This document shows positions 8,810 through 18,234 of a DNA stretch of 64,000 nt, piece after piece (the first letter of the stretch is position 1; the number at the start of each line of letters is the position of its first letter). The notes beneath the pieces are model-generated. The model saw nothing but the letters and a program-made list of their open reading frames with translations, did not search any database and was not told the origin of the DNA. Made by a program: the position numbers and the translations under genes. Source of the stretch: Lacinutrix jangbogonensis (GTDB lineage: Bacteria > Bacteroidota > Bacteroidia > Flavobacteriales > Flavobacteriaceae); contig NZ_JSWF01000021.1 in assembly GCF_000797445.1 (NCBI RefSeq), positions 1 through 64,000 on the forward strand, given 5' to 3'.

Positions 8810-9454
8810 ATGATTATACCTAAATTACATTATATATCTCAAGGAAACTCTCCAAAAGAACATCTAGAAAACATACAAAAAGCTTGTACTTCAGGTGCTG
8901 AATTAGTACAATTACATTGTGAAAATATTTCAGAAAAGAAATATTTAAAGTTAGCAAAAGACGTTTTAAAAATCACTACTTATTTTCAAACTAGATTAAT
9001 AATTAGTAGTCATTATAAAATAGCAAAAGACATTAAGGCAGATGGTGTGCATTTAGAGAAAACAGACGCCTGTCCTATTCTAGTGCGAAAACATTTATAC
9101 ACTTGGCAAAGTATTGGCGGGACAGCAAATACTTTAACCGATTGCGAAAAATTATTAGATAAAGAAATTAACTATATTAATTTAGGTCCATTTAGAGATA
9201 CAAGTATTAAGGATAATTTGGATCCCGTTCTAGGTTTAAACGGTTATAGAGCGATTACAGATGTTTTAAAAACACCTATCCCTATTATTGGTTTTGGAGG
9301 CATAACTACAGAAGACGTTTCATACCTATTAGAAATTGGTATTTCGGGAATTGCTGTATCTGAAGTAATCACCCAAGATTTTGATAGCATCAAAATATTT
9401 AACCAATTATTAAACGCATCTTCAACACAAGAGCAACGCCATACTTTTGAGTAA
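8810..9454 (+). CDS. thiE: Thiamine phosphate synthase-like protein (ThiE family), second of a pair
   Basis: This 214-residue ThiE-family barrel would join hydroxymethylpyrimidine diphosphate and thiazole phosphate into thiamine phosphate in the cytoplasm. Recognisable segments are ADGVHLEKTDA (family GVHLGQxD), IGGTANTLTD, INLGPFRDTSIKDN (family GPxFxTxTK) and IPIIGFGGITTEDV followed by GISGIAVSEVI. It follows another ThiE-like gene at 33 bp. In Bacteroidota two ThiE-like genes commonly sit within a larger thi operon; here they stand alone. Activity as a true synthase is likely but not proven, as several canonical residues differ. Confidence 0.75.
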   Translation: MIIPKLHYISQGNSPKEHLENIQKACTSGAELVQLHCENISEKKYLKLAKDVLKITTYFQTRLIISSHYKIAKDIKADGVHLEKTDACPILVRKHLYTWQSIGGTANTLTDCEKLLDKEINYINLGPFRDTSIKDNLDPVLGLNGYRAITDVLKTPIPIIGFGGITTEDVSYLLEIGISGIAVSEVITQDFDSIKIFNQLLNASSTQEQRHTFE

Positions 9455-9492
9455 TTAATGATTTTTAATCGAAACAATGGTGTACGCTTTTT

Positions 9493-9529
9493 AACTAGTA
9501 CTAAAATGATACTAATTTTAGTACTAGTT
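9493..9529 (+). terminator. Perfect 15-bp inverted repeat after the thiE pair
   Basis: The arms AACTAGTACTAAAAT (9493-9507) and ATTTTAGTACTAGTT (9515-9529) are perfectly complementary around GATACTA. The repeat lies 38 bp past the second ThiE-like gene. The stem is A/T-rich and has no clean T run after it, so it could be a weak terminator, an mRNA stabiliser or a protein-binding site. Confidence 0.5.
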
Positions 9530-9615
9530 CTATAAGTTTCTCTTCTAACTTACTTAATGACACATTTCCTCTTGTATTGTATTACACAATAAATCTAAAT
9601 TTTTGTTAAAAAAAG

Positions 9616-9644
9616 AATGAACGTTCATTTTTATCATACCTTTG
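9616..9644 (+). promoter_or_regulatory. TetR-type operator and -7 element of the detoxification operon
   Basis: AATGAACGTTCATT at 9616-9629 is a perfect 14-bp palindrome. TACCTTTG at 9637-9644, matching TAnnTTTG, follows 7 bp later. The first gene, a TetR regulator, starts at 9660. Palindromes built on TGAACGTTCA are common TetR-family operators, and this position, just upstream of the -7 element, fits autorepression. Confidence 0.75.
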
Positions 9645-9659
9645 TAGTAGATAGAAAAG

Positions 9660-10247
9660 ATGATGGCTAAACTTCAAAAAAGTATAGATAAACGTAATGC
9701 ACTTGTTACCGCAACAATAGAACTAGTTAACAATAGTGGTTTTCATGCTACACCAATGAGTAAAATCGCTAAAATGGCAAACGTCTCTCCAGCAACAATC
9801 TATATCTATTTTGAAAACAAACAAGATTTAGTAAATAAGACTTATATAGAAGTTAAAGCAAAATACACAAAGTATGCATTTGCCACTTACAATACAACAC
9901 TATCTGTTGAAGAAGGCTTTGAGTTAATATGGAAACGTATTGCAGATTATAAACTTAAAGAATGTGAAAATGCTATGTTTTTAGCACAATGTGACAATAC
10001 TCCAATGATTGATGAAACTAGCAGACAAGAAGGGATCAAACATTTACAACCGCTACTCGACCTTTGGGATCGTGGTAAAACAGAAGGTGTAATTAAACCC
10101 ATGTCAAATTATCTGTTATATGCCTATTCCATAAACCCGTTATCATTTTTAATGATGTCTCAAAAACGTGGTGCATTTACACTAGACAAAACACATTTAG
10201 AAGACGCCTACCAATCTGCTTGGACTAGTATAAAAGTATTTAAGTAA
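9660..10247 (+). CDS. TetR/AcrR family transcriptional regulator
   Basis: This 195-residue protein has an N-terminal TetR helix-turn-helix at about residues 8-55 (ALVTATIELVNNSGFHATPM, then SKIAKMANVSPATIYIYFENKQDLVNK). The remainder is a helical ligand-binding domain. It probably represses its own operon by binding the palindrome 30 bp upstream and lets go when it binds a ligand. The next gene starts 1 bp after its stop. The ATG at 9663 is an equally possible start. The neighbours (reductase, nitroreductase, DJ-1/PfpI) suggest that the inducer is a reactive carbonyl, quinone or nitro compound; this is inference from context. Confidence 0.9.
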   Translation: MMAKLQKSIDKRNALVTATIELVNNSGFHATPMSKIAKMANVSPATIYIYFENKQDLVNKTYIEVKAKYTKYAFATYNTTLSVEEGFELIWKRIADYKLKECENAMFLAQCDNTPMIDETSRQEGIKHLQPLLDLWDRGKTEGVIKPMSNYLLYAYSINPLSFLMMSQKRGAFTLDKTHLEDAYQSAWTSIKVFK

Positions 10248-10248
10248 T

Positions 10249-10914
10249 ATGAAGAAAACTGCAATTATATTAGGCGCAACAGGTTTAACGGGTACTATTT
10301 TACTTCAAAAATTAATTGAAGATGATAGATACGAAAGCATCAAGTTGTTTTCACGTTCCAAAATTGAAGGGTTACCTAATAAGGTAACACAATTTATAGG
10401 CGATATTTTAAAGTTAGAAGAATTTAAAGCCCATTTTATAGCAGACGAAGTGTATTGTTGCGTTGGCACGACGACTAATAAAACACCAAATAAAAAGCGT
10501 TATAAACAGATCGATTATGGTATTCCGGTAACTGCTGCAATCCTTTCAAAAGAAAATAACATCTCTACGTTTTTAGTAATCTCTGCAATGGGAGCCAATA
10601 AAAAAAGTAATGTGTTTTATAATAAAACAAAAGGTGAAATGGAACACGATGTACTAGAACAAAATATAAAAAACACCTTTGTTTTAAGACCTTCATTAAT
10701 TGGCGGTGAACGCAAAGAACGTAGAGCATTAGAAAAAATAGCGTTGAATGTATTTAAAATAATACAACCTTTATTTATTGGAAAATTAAAAGACTACAAG
10801 ATAATAAACCCTGAAAGTATTGCGCAAGCAATGCTGAACTTGGCAAATAGTTCAAGTCATGCCGAAGTAATAATTACTTCAAATGACATAAAAAGAATAA
10901 CAGAAAATAACTAA
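10249..10914 (+). CDS. NAD(P)-binding oxidoreductase, SDR/TIP30-like
   Basis: This 221-residue Rossmann-fold protein has the dinucleotide motif ILGATGLTG at residues 7-15. CCVGTTTNKTPNKKRYKQID, FLVISAMGANKKSNVFYNKTKGEME (with a YxxxK-like pair YNKTK) and FVLRPSLIGG follow, an order typical of atypical SDRs of the CC3/TIP30 or NmrA kind. It probably reduces a small carbonyl substrate with NAD(P)H in the cytoplasm. It is tightly packed, 1 bp after the TetR gene and 17 bp before the nitroreductase gene, in an operon that looks like electrophile or redox-stress defence. The substrate is unknown. Confidence 0.8.
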   Translation: MKKTAIILGATGLTGTILLQKLIEDDRYESIKLFSRSKIEGLPNKVTQFIGDILKLEEFKAHFIADEVYCCVGTTTNKTPNKKRYKQIDYGIPVTAAILSKENNISTFLVISAMGANKKSNVFYNKTKGEMEHDVLEQNIKNTFVLRPSLIGGERKERRALEKIALNVFKIIQPLFIGKLKDYKIINPESIAQAMLNLANSSSHAEVIITSNDIKRITENN

Positions 10915-10931
10915 AAAATAAAATTAATGAT

Positions 10932-11564
10932 ATGGAATTATTAGATAAGTTAAACTGGAGATACGCTGCAAAAGCTATGAATGGCGAAAAAGTAGCCGAA
11001 GATAAAATTGAACACATTTTAGAAGCGGCACGCTTAGCTCCTACTTCAAGTGGATTACAACCTTTCGAGATTTTTGTAATTAAAAATCAAGATATTAAAG
11101 AAAAAATTAGACCCGTAGCTTGGAACCAATCCGTAATTACGGACTGTTCTCACCTACTCGTTTTTGCTGCTTGGGATACCTACACTGTAGATAGAATAAA
11201 CTATATGTTCGATTTAACAAACGAGATTCGTGGATTTAAAAACGAAGGTTGGGAAAACTATCGTCAAATGCTTTTAAAATTATATCCACAAAAAGACGCA
11301 GAAGAAAACTTTAATCACGCGGCTAAACAAGCATACATTGCTTTTAGTGCGGCTATAATCGCTGCAGCTTACGAAGGTGTCGATGCTACTCCATTAGAAG
11401 GTTTTGAGCCAGACGCTGTAGACAAAATTTTAGGCCTTCGTGAAAAGGGATTGCGTAGTGCTGTTTTATTACCATTAGGGTATAGAAAAGAAGATGAAGA
11501 TTGGTTAGTAAACCTTGTAAAGGTTAGAAAACCAATGGAAGACTTAGTAACTGTTATAGCATAA
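10932..11564 (+). CDS. NAD(P)H-dependent nitroreductase family oxidoreductase (NfsB-like)
   Basis: This 210-residue flavoprotein of the nitroreductase family starts LDKLNWRYAAKAM. FMN-binding segments follow (ARLAPTSSGLQPFEIFVI near residue 35, AFSAAIIAAAYEGVDATPLEG near 140, GLRSAVLLPLGYR near 180), an order close to E. coli NfsB and dihydropteridine reductase-like enzymes. It would reduce quinones, nitroaromatics or similar acceptors with NAD(P)H and FMN as a cytoplasmic dimer. It is the third gene of the TetR operon. Length is normal for the family and no key segment is missing. Confidence 0.9.
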   Translation: MELLDKLNWRYAAKAMNGEKVAEDKIEHILEAARLAPTSSGLQPFEIFVIKNQDIKEKIRPVAWNQSVITDCSHLLVFAAWDTYTVDRINYMFDLTNEIRGFKNEGWENYRQMLLKLYPQKDAEENFNHAAKQAYIAFSAAIIAAAYEGVDATPLEGFEPDAVDKILGLREKGLRSAVLLPLGYRKEDEDWLVNLVKVRKPMEDLVTVIA

Positions 11565-11610
11565 TTAATTAGTAAAGAAGAACACAATAATAATTAAAAA
11601 AGAAAAAGAC

Positions 11611-12288
11611 ATGAACATATTATTTGTATTAACATCTCACGATACCTTGGGAGATACAGGAAAAAAAACAGGATTTTGGGTTGAAGAATTTGCAAACCCA
11701 TATTACACATTATTAGATAAAGGAGCAACTATTACTATTGCAACACCCAAAGGAGGCGCTGCACCAATAGATCCAAGCAGTGATTCACCAGATGCCGCAA
11801 CAGCAGATACAGATCGTTTTAATAAAGACGAAGATGCAAAATCAAAAATCGCTAATACTAAGATATTAGCAGATATGAATCCAGATCATTTTGATGCTGT
11901 ATTTTATCCTGGAGGACATGGTCCGTTATGGGATTTAGCAAACGACACTACTTCTATTGCATTAATAGAAAAGTTTAATAGTCAAGATAAGCCAATTTCA
12001 TTTGTATGTCATGCTCCTGCTGCTTTAAAAGGTGTCAAAAACACAGATGGAACACCTCTAGTACATGGAAAAAAAGTAACTGGTTTTACTAATACTGAAG
12101 AAGCTGCCGTTGGTCTTACAGATGTTGTTCCTTTTTTAGTTGAAGACATGCTAACTGAAAATGGTGGAATTTACTCTAAAAAAGAAGATTGGGCAGCTTA
12201 TGCAATACAAGATGGCAATCTAATTACTGGTCAAAATCCTGCTTCGTCTGAACTCGTTGCTGAAAAACTATTAGAAAGTTTAAAATAA
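11611..12288 (+). CDS. DJ-1/PfpI family protein (Hsp31-type, class I glutamine amidotransferase-like)
   Basis: This 225-residue protein shows the DJ-1/PfpI signature: YPGGHGPLWDL (residues about 98-108) and the nucleophile elbow FVCHAPAAL with its catalytic Cys near residue 135. An Hsp31-like insert (IDPSSDSPDAATADTDRF) follows the first strands, as in glyoxalase III and holding-chaperone members. The likely role is removal of methylglyoxal-type carbonyls or protein protection in the cytoplasm. It is the last gene of the operon and is followed by a strong terminator at 12303. Confidence 0.9.
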   Translation: MNILFVLTSHDTLGDTGKKTGFWVEEFANPYYTLLDKGATITIATPKGGAAPIDPSSDSPDAATADTDRFNKDEDAKSKIANTKILADMNPDHFDAVFYPGGHGPLWDLANDTTSIALIEKFNSQDKPISFVCHAPAALKGVKNTDGTPLVHGKKVTGFTNTEEAAVGLTDVVPFLVEDMLTENGGIYSKKEDWAAYAIQDGNLITGQNPASSELVAEKLLESLK

Positions 12289-12302
12289 TAGGAATGGTTA
12301 TT

Positions 12303-12334
12303 AAAAGGTTGTCTCTAGAGGCAACCTTTTTTTT
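12303..12334 (+). terminator. Rho-independent terminator of the TetR operon
   Basis: AAAGGTTG and CAACCTTT form a stem of about 10 bp (including T-G and C-G pairs) around TCTAGA, and a run of eight T follows directly. It lies 15 bp after the DJ-1/PfpI gene. Confidence 0.92.
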
Positions 12335-12610
12335 AGTGATATACTATTTTAGTATTTACGTTAGTATTACATATTAAATAAATTCCTCTATTCTCTCAAG
12401 ATAACCATCAAGACGTTACTTAACGAAGAGATATCTTATTAGCATTTCATAAAATAATTTTTTAAAATCAAGGTATTTAAGTGATTAAAACTTCCAGTAA
12501 ACTTAAAAACCTCGAGCCTAACTATTTCAATATACATACAAGTATTATATAATAAAAAGAATAGTTATATTGGCATCCGAATATTTTCTTCAAAAAATAA
12601 AATTTTATTA

Positions 12611-14797
12611 ATGCCACAAAAAAAGAAATTTGGAACCTTTGCAGGTGTTTTTACGCCTTCTGTTTTAACCATTCTTGGCGTTATTATGTATATGCGTTTA
12701 GGTTGGGTTGTTGGTAATGCAGGCCTAATTGGTACTATTGTAATTATCGTTATTGCCCATGTTATTGCTGTTACTACAGGTTTAAGTGTCTCTTCTGTTG
12801 CTACAGATAAAAAAATCGGTGCTGGTGGTATTTATTATGTGCTATCCAGAAGTATGGGGATTCCTATTGGAGGCTCCATTGGTATTGCATTATTTGTTGG
12901 AACAGCATTTTCAATCGCGCTCTATTTAATTGGTTTTGCCGAAAGTTTTAATGCCTATTTTGGATTTGGAACATCAATTAATGATTTAAGACTTACAGGC
13001 ACTATTGCGCTGTTTGCACTTACACTGTTAGCGCTTATAAGTACATCCTTTGCCCTAAAAGTTCAGTTTATTATTCTAGCCGCAATTGTTCTTTCACTGA
13101 TTTCAATATTTCTTGGTTCTACAGCATTTGCTCCAACAACAATAAATTTATTTTCAGCTGAAAATGCAGTCCCTTTAGAAGTAGTATTCGCCGTGTTTTT
13201 TCCTGCAGTTACTGGTTTTACAGCTGGAATTGCCATGAGTGGTGATTTAAAAGACCCAAAAAGATCTATTCCTCGTGGTACTTTATATGCTATTGGAGTT
13301 GGTCTTGTTGTTTATATTCTACTGGCTGTTTTTATGGCTTTTACAATCGATTCTGAAGTGTTAAAAACAGATTATAATATATTAATGAAAATGGCGCTCT
13401 TTGCTCCTGTTGTTGTAGCTGGAATTTGGGGAGCTACGCTATCTTCAGCTTTGGGAGGCATCCTTGGAGGTCCTAGAATTTTGCAAGCCATGTCCATTGA
13501 TAAAGTTACACCATCCTTTTTTAGCCAAGGAAAAGGAACAAATAACGAACCTGTTAATGCTTTATTTCTTGCTTTTATTATTGCAGAACTAGGAATTATT
13601 ATTGGAGAATTAGACATTATTGCGCGTGTGGTTTCTATGTTTTATTTAACCGCTTATGGGTTTATAAATATCTCGTTTTTTCTTGAAAGTTGGGCAAATC
13701 CTGATTTTCAGCCTAAATTTAAGGTCAAGCGATGGATTGGTTTAATTGGGTTTATAGCCTGTTTTACCGTGATGTTTAAATTGGACATGATAGCAATGGT
13801 AGCAGCTTTAGCTGTTATTAGCGCAATGTATTTTGGGCTACAACGTAAAGAAGTGAAATTACAGTCTAACGATGTTTGGAAAAGTGTTTGGGAAAACGTA
13901 GTTAGTAAAGGACTCAAGAAAATTGATGCTCAAGTAGATAAAAATTCGAATTGGAATCCAAATATTATACTGTTTAGTGGTAAAAGTGAGCATCAATCCT
14001 ATTTATTAGAATTATGTAAAACTGTTTCTGGACGTACAGGAATTGTAACCAATTTTAACCTGATTTTAGATAAAGAAAACAGTAAGCCTCCATTAAAAAA
14101 AACCGATCAGGTTGTTAGAGATGATATGTTTCAAGGCCTTGGTATTTTTGCTAGACAAATAAAAGTAGATAATATTTATAATGGTATTACTAATATTGCA
14201 TCAACCTTTGGGTTTTCTGGTGTAGAGCCCAATACCATTATGATGGGCTGGCCAAAAGGTTTAGAAGATTCTAAAGAATATTCTAACATGACACAAACTT
14301 TATTGCATCTAGATTATAATTTATTGTATTTAGATTTTGATCGTGTATCAAAATTCGGGAACTATAGTTCAGTTGATTTTTGGTGGCGAGAAACAGATAG
14401 TAAAAATGCAGAAATGATGCTTAATATTGCACGTTTTATTATTGCTTCTCCACGATGGCATGACACCACTATTAGAGTCCTTTTTGTAAATAACAATAAT
14501 GTAGATGTTTCCATTATTGAATCTAAAATCTCAAAACTTGTTGAAGATATAAGGGTTAAAGTGGAGATTAAAATTGTAAATAATACTTTGGAACAAAAAC
14601 CGTTTTATAATATTATAGAAGAAGAATCAAAAGCTACTAATCTTACTATTATTGGTATTCCAGATTACAACACTGAAAAACAAGCTGAATTTGTTCTAAA
14701 AACAAATAATTTATTCGAATCTATTGGGTCTACGCTTTTAGTTCGCGCAGCCAATAATTTTAATGAACTTGATTTAGATTTACGTAATAAAGAATAA
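12611..14797 (+). CDS. APC-superfamily permease with SLC12-type C-terminal domain (Na-K-Cl cotransporter-like)
   Basis: This 728-residue membrane protein starts with the SLC12-like segment KKFGTFAGVFTPSVLTILGV followed by MYMRLGWVVG. About 12 transmembrane helices occupy residues 15-420, including FFPAVTGFTAGIAMSGDLKDP, a well-conserved cation-chloride cotransporter and amino acid permease motif. The C-terminal 300 residues are a cytosolic SLC12-like domain (FSGKSEHQSYLLELCKTVSG). It probably moves ions or amino acids across the inner membrane. It stands alone after a 276-bp gap and ends 16 bp before the convergent broken gene on the other strand. The transported substrate cannot be told from sequence. 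Confidence 0.88.
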   Translation: MPQKKKFGTFAGVFTPSVLTILGVIMYMRLGWVVGNAGLIGTIVIIVIAHVIAVTTGLSVSSVATDKKIGAGGIYYVLSRSMGIPIGGSIGIALFVGTAFSIALYLIGFAESFNAYFGFGTSINDLRLTGTIALFALTLLALISTSFALKVQFIILAAIVLSLISIFLGSTAFAPTTINLFSAENAVPLEVVFAVFFPAVTGFTAGIAMSGDLKDPKRSIPRGTLYAIGVGLVVYILLAVFMAFTIDSEVLKTDYNILMKMALFAPVVVAGIWGATLSSALGGILGGPRILQAMSIDKVTPSFFSQGKGTNNEPVNALFLAFIIAELGIIIGELDIIARVVSMFYLTAYGFINISFFLESWANPDFQPKFKVKRWIGLIGFIACFTVMFKLDMIAMVAALAVISAMYFGLQRKEVKLQSNDVWKSVWENVVSKGLKKIDAQVDKNSNWNPNIILFSGKSEHQSYLLELCKTVSGRTGIVTNFNLILDKENSKPPLKKTDQVVRDDMFQGLGIFARQIKVDNIYNGITNIASTFGFSGVEPNTIMMGWPKGLEDSKEYSNMTQTLLHLDYNLLYLDFDRVSKFGNYSSVDFWWRETDSKNAEMMLNIARFIIASPRWHDTTIRVLFVNNNNVDVSIIESKISKLVEDIRVKVEIKIVNNTLEQKPFYNIIEEESKATNLTIIGIPDYNTEKQAEFVLKTNNLFESIGSTLLVRAANNFNELDLDLRNKE

Positions 14798-14813
14798 AAC
14801 TTACCAATGGTTA

Positions 14814-15926
14814 CTAAAAAATTAAAAACTTTTTTTGACTTTGTTTCTTAAAAATAAAATCGAGTATAAAAACAAATACTAAATAATACAACCAGTATTT
14901 TGGTAATAGTAAAAAGGAATAAAAAACACCATAACTAGATCTACCACTTGCGTAAACACCAATAAAGTAATCGATTAAAAAGCTAGAAAACATTAAGCCT
15001 AAAACAAATAGTAAAGGAATAATTAAACCTCCAAGTAATGTAATTACAGAGAATTTACTTTTAGGGTTATTTTTACGGTATTTAAAGAGTAGCTTGATAT
15101 GGACTGCTGTGATTAATAGCATAAAAATTAAAGTTAAGCCAAACGTCTCTATTTTTAATAGCAGCTTTGTAAAACCATTTAAATTTGGTTCTAAATTTAT
15201 TTGTAGGATATCTACAGGTAATTGATTAAAATGAAAAATTGAAATTGTGTTTATTTCTCCCTTTACTGGTATTCCTAAATTGGTTGAAATGTTCTCTTTT
15301 ACTTTGCTAGCGTCAATTTTGATATCTAGTGTTCCAAATGATTTCCAATATTTTGCTGGAGCTCACGCATATCTAAAACTAGTTTCGTTTATTCTACTAT
15401 GTTTATATTGCCATTTAGTGGCTTTATAACTTACTTTAATGCTATGCTGTCCTTTTGCTATATTGGTTTCAAAATAAATAAAATCATCGATATTAATAGT
15501 TTCAGACTTTCCTTTTTTAAACACTGTATTTATTTCTGAAATGTCCTCCCTGTTAAGATTATATAAATAATCGAAATTGGTTAGCCTTTTGTTTTTCATA
15601 TTAAAGTCATCCCAAAAATCATTGTATTTTTTTAATACAACAGGTTTGCCATCTATTGTAACTTTAAAATCGTTATAATACTCTGACGCATAAAATAAAA
15701 ATGGTATTTCTATTCCATCTTTTTCAGATTGAATACTATATTCTATATCAAAATTCGCGTATTGAAAATCCTCATCTATAGTTATTAAAATATTTTCGTG
15801 TAATACATTTACATGATTATTTAAAAATGGATTTGCGCCTAAGGTTCCCGATTGCATTGGAGATGCCATATTTGCGTTTAGCACTAATGTGAAACCTAAG
15901 AATACAATGAGGACATATTTTTTCAT
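14814..15926 (-). pseudogene. Membrane-anchored secreted protein gene interrupted by an in-frame TGA
   Basis: The minus-strand frame runs from the ATG at 15926 to a stop at 14814 and would encode 370 residues. An in-frame TGA at 15365-15363 splits it after SRINETSFRYA. The same frame continues APAKYWKSFGTLDIK up to a hydrophobic C-terminus with three membrane segments (LLITAVHIKLLF, VITLLGGLIIPLLFVLGLMF, YWLYYLVFVFILDFIF). The N-terminus is a signal peptide (MKKYVLIVFLGFTLVLNANM). There is no frameshift, only the stop, so one base change or a sequencing error explains it. The family is not recognised. Next to it lies another broken gene. Confidence 0.75.
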
Positions 15927-16096
15927 GTGATTTAGTATGTAATCGTTTGTTTAAAAATTCTTCTTTTACTTTTTATTTTAGAAGTTTCTATTTTCTCTTT
16001 CTAATTATTATTTTCATCATATTTATAAGTGTAAAACAATTCTGCATAGCCACTTTTAATATATATTATGTTGCCTTGATCATCATATATACGCGT

Positions 16097-17688
16097 TTAA
16101 TACACTTTAATTTTATCTTTTTTATGTAAGTTAGTTTGAATACTATTTTCGTCTTCTTTATAACTAAAGGTGTAATACCTTAAAATTGGTTTATCTTTAT
16201 GTTGTTTTAAATCGATTTTTTTTACTTCTCCCACTCCAATTTTATTAATATATACAGTTGAAAAAGTAAAATTGCTAATTTTTTTAACTGTTGTTTTAGT
16301 TTTACAACTAAAAATTTTATTTGGGTTTTGAGAATTAGAATCGTCTAACAAATCTGTAATATATGCTGATTTACATTTATCGTAATTGTAGGTGATTTTT
16401 TGAACTTCATGTTCCTTTTCATCAAGAGTCGTTTCAAATAACAAATTACTTTCATTATCATAATCAAGCTTAATAGTATTTATAAGATTACCTTTAAGGT
16501 CTGTTATCTTCTTTACTAGATTACCATTGCTTTTTTGATATGTAATTATTCTGTTTTCGTTATAAGAATTATTAATTGTATCGTGAATTTTTTGAAATGA
16601 AATTTTATTAATAAATTGTCGTTTGTAGTGGTTAAAAAGAAAATTATTTCTTTATTTAAATAATCTTCATTCTTTAAATCTTCTACTTCTTTTATAAATT
16701 GAAACGCTTTACCACTGCCAGTTCTGCAAGCATACCAATTATTATATAACTTTTCTAATGCTGTATTTGCATTTATTAAATCAAGGCCTTTGTAAGTTTC
16801 TAATTGAAATGAACCATATTTTGTTTCGATAGTGTAATGACTAAAAACAGGCGGAATAGCGAAATTTGCATCCCATTCCTCTACTAAACTATTATTGTGC
16901 CTCTTTTTATCAGTAAGATCTAAATAATCGTTACGGTAATTGTTATATATTCTTTTATAACAACCGCGGAGGGAATTGTCTTCAGTTCTAGTATTTTTAG
17001 TGATTTTTTTGGATGTCCTTTTTTTAAGCAGCTCCCTTTATTCTTTGGCATTTAGAGACATAAAAGATATTTGAGAAATTTCATTGTTACTATAAAACAC
17101 TTTAAATATAAGATTTGGATATTTTGTTGGGCCAATAAAAATTGAATACGTATCTCCTTTTTCAATACTATTCTTATATTTTGTTTTTAATTCTTCGGGT
17201 GTATCTGTAAAATTAAAACCCATTGGTAAATATGTTTTACATTCCAGATAGTCCTTATTATTAGGGAAAAAATCAACTGATTTTAAAGCTCTTTCACTGT
17301 TACTATTAAAACCTAGTCTAATACCTTCATTGCGATAAAGTTTAAGAAGTATATTTTTTAAAGCTTATGTAAGTTTATCATTGTCCTTTAATTCACTTGG
17401 CGTTCCTAGTGTATTAAAAAGCTGTTTTACCTCATCACTATCCATTGGTTTATCAATAACCGCTAACCAATTCAATGTTTTATTATTATGACTATTAGCT
17501 TGCTTTTTTTGCTTTTTCACTTGATTGTTTTGACGCTTTTTTTCCTTTTTAGAAGGAGTAACATCCTGCGAAAACGAGTGGAATGGCATTAAAACAAATA
17601 CAATTAGTACTACTATAATATTTTTAATTATATTAATATTATTTTTTTGAAATCCTTTTATTACCATGCTTATCCATTTTACAACCAC
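16097..17688 (-). pseudogene. Secreted protein gene with two in-frame stops and one frameshift
   Basis: One reading frame begins at ATG 17688 (or 17667) with a membrane or signal segment (IIVVLIVFVLMPFHSFSQ). It meets a TAA at 17367-17365 but continues in frame (ALKNILLKLYRNEGIRLGFN) to a second TAA at 17040-17038. It stays open (RELLKKRTSKKITKN ... WDANFAIPPVFSHYTIETK) to about 16600, where the frame shifts by one base. The shifted frame then runs to 16097 (LFETTLDEKEHEVQKITYNY). This would be a protein of about 530 residues, now dead. Alternatively the second TAA is the real end of one gene and a second damaged gene follows. I do not recognise the family. Confidence 0.65.
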
Positions 17689-17881
17689 ATATTTTACAGG
17701 TGTTTCCTCCCCATAAAATTTCTTGCCAACCTTTTGGTTTTCTTATTATGACTATTACAGGTGCAGCAGTAGTTGCTGGTAAACTTAAAGAAACACCTTT
17801 ATCTATGGCTTCTGTTTTTTTACAAGAAACAAGAGCAGTTAGCACTAATAAAACGGGGATTACAAGTCTGTTTTTGTTCAT
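17639..17881 (-). CDS. Small lipoprotein with a CxxCxC motif
   Basis: This 80-residue protein has a lipoprotein signal peptide (MNKNRLVIPVLLVLTALVSC, Cys at residue 20). The short mature part contains TCKICGCKMDKHG, which could hold a metal. I do not know the family. It overlaps the 5' end of the broken gene that follows on the same strand, so the two were once translationally linked. Its frame is intact. The decay of its partner leaves its role open. Confidence 0.6.
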   Translation of the reverse strand: MNKNRLVIPVLLVLTALVSCKKTEAIDKGVSLSLPATTAAPVIVIIRKPKGWQEILWGGNTCKICGCKMDKHGNKRISKK

Positions 17882-18234
17882 AATAAATTGATATTTAATA
17901 TAATATACAAATATTATTTATTTTTAAGACTCATACAATACGCAGTAATGCGTATATATTAATTGTTCTAATAAATTAAACGAGAACAGTGTTTATGACT
18001 AGATTTATGTCTCTTTTTATTTGAAAACATAGTTTTTAGAGTACTTCTATTCCTCACATAATATTGATTCTTATTCGTTTATTAAGAAAAAAAACTTTAC
18101 AAAGTTATTTTGTTTTCAAGACATTCAAAAATGCCTTTTTATCAAACTTCAGAATTAAAATTTAAAATAGTTAAACAAAAAAAACTCAGCCATTACAGCT
18201 GAGTTTTTACGGTTAAAAATTAGTGGTTAATAGC
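17882..18234. other. Intergenic stretch upstream of the small lipoprotein gene
   Basis: This 353-bp A/T-rich region holds the terminator of the long LamG/beta-helix gene at 18181-18207 and, presumably, the promoter of the small lipoprotein gene. Nothing else is recognisable. Confidence 0.5.
18181..18207 (-). terminator. Terminator of the 1325-residue LamG/beta-helix protein gene
   Basis: A perfect 10-bp stem (AAAACTCAGC / GCTGAGTTTT, 7-base loop) is flanked by A and T tracts, so it can act on either strand. It lies 28 bp after the stop of the minus-strand gene. Confidence 0.85.

Noticed and set aside
9244-9477. Minus-strand frame of 77 codons over the thiE end
   Set aside because: It overlaps the second ThiE-like gene entirely and has no features of its own.
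15363-15365. TGA as a selenocysteine codon
   Set aside because: No SECIS-like hairpin is evident after it, the surrounding APAKYW context is not a redox motif, and an adjacent gene is also decaying.
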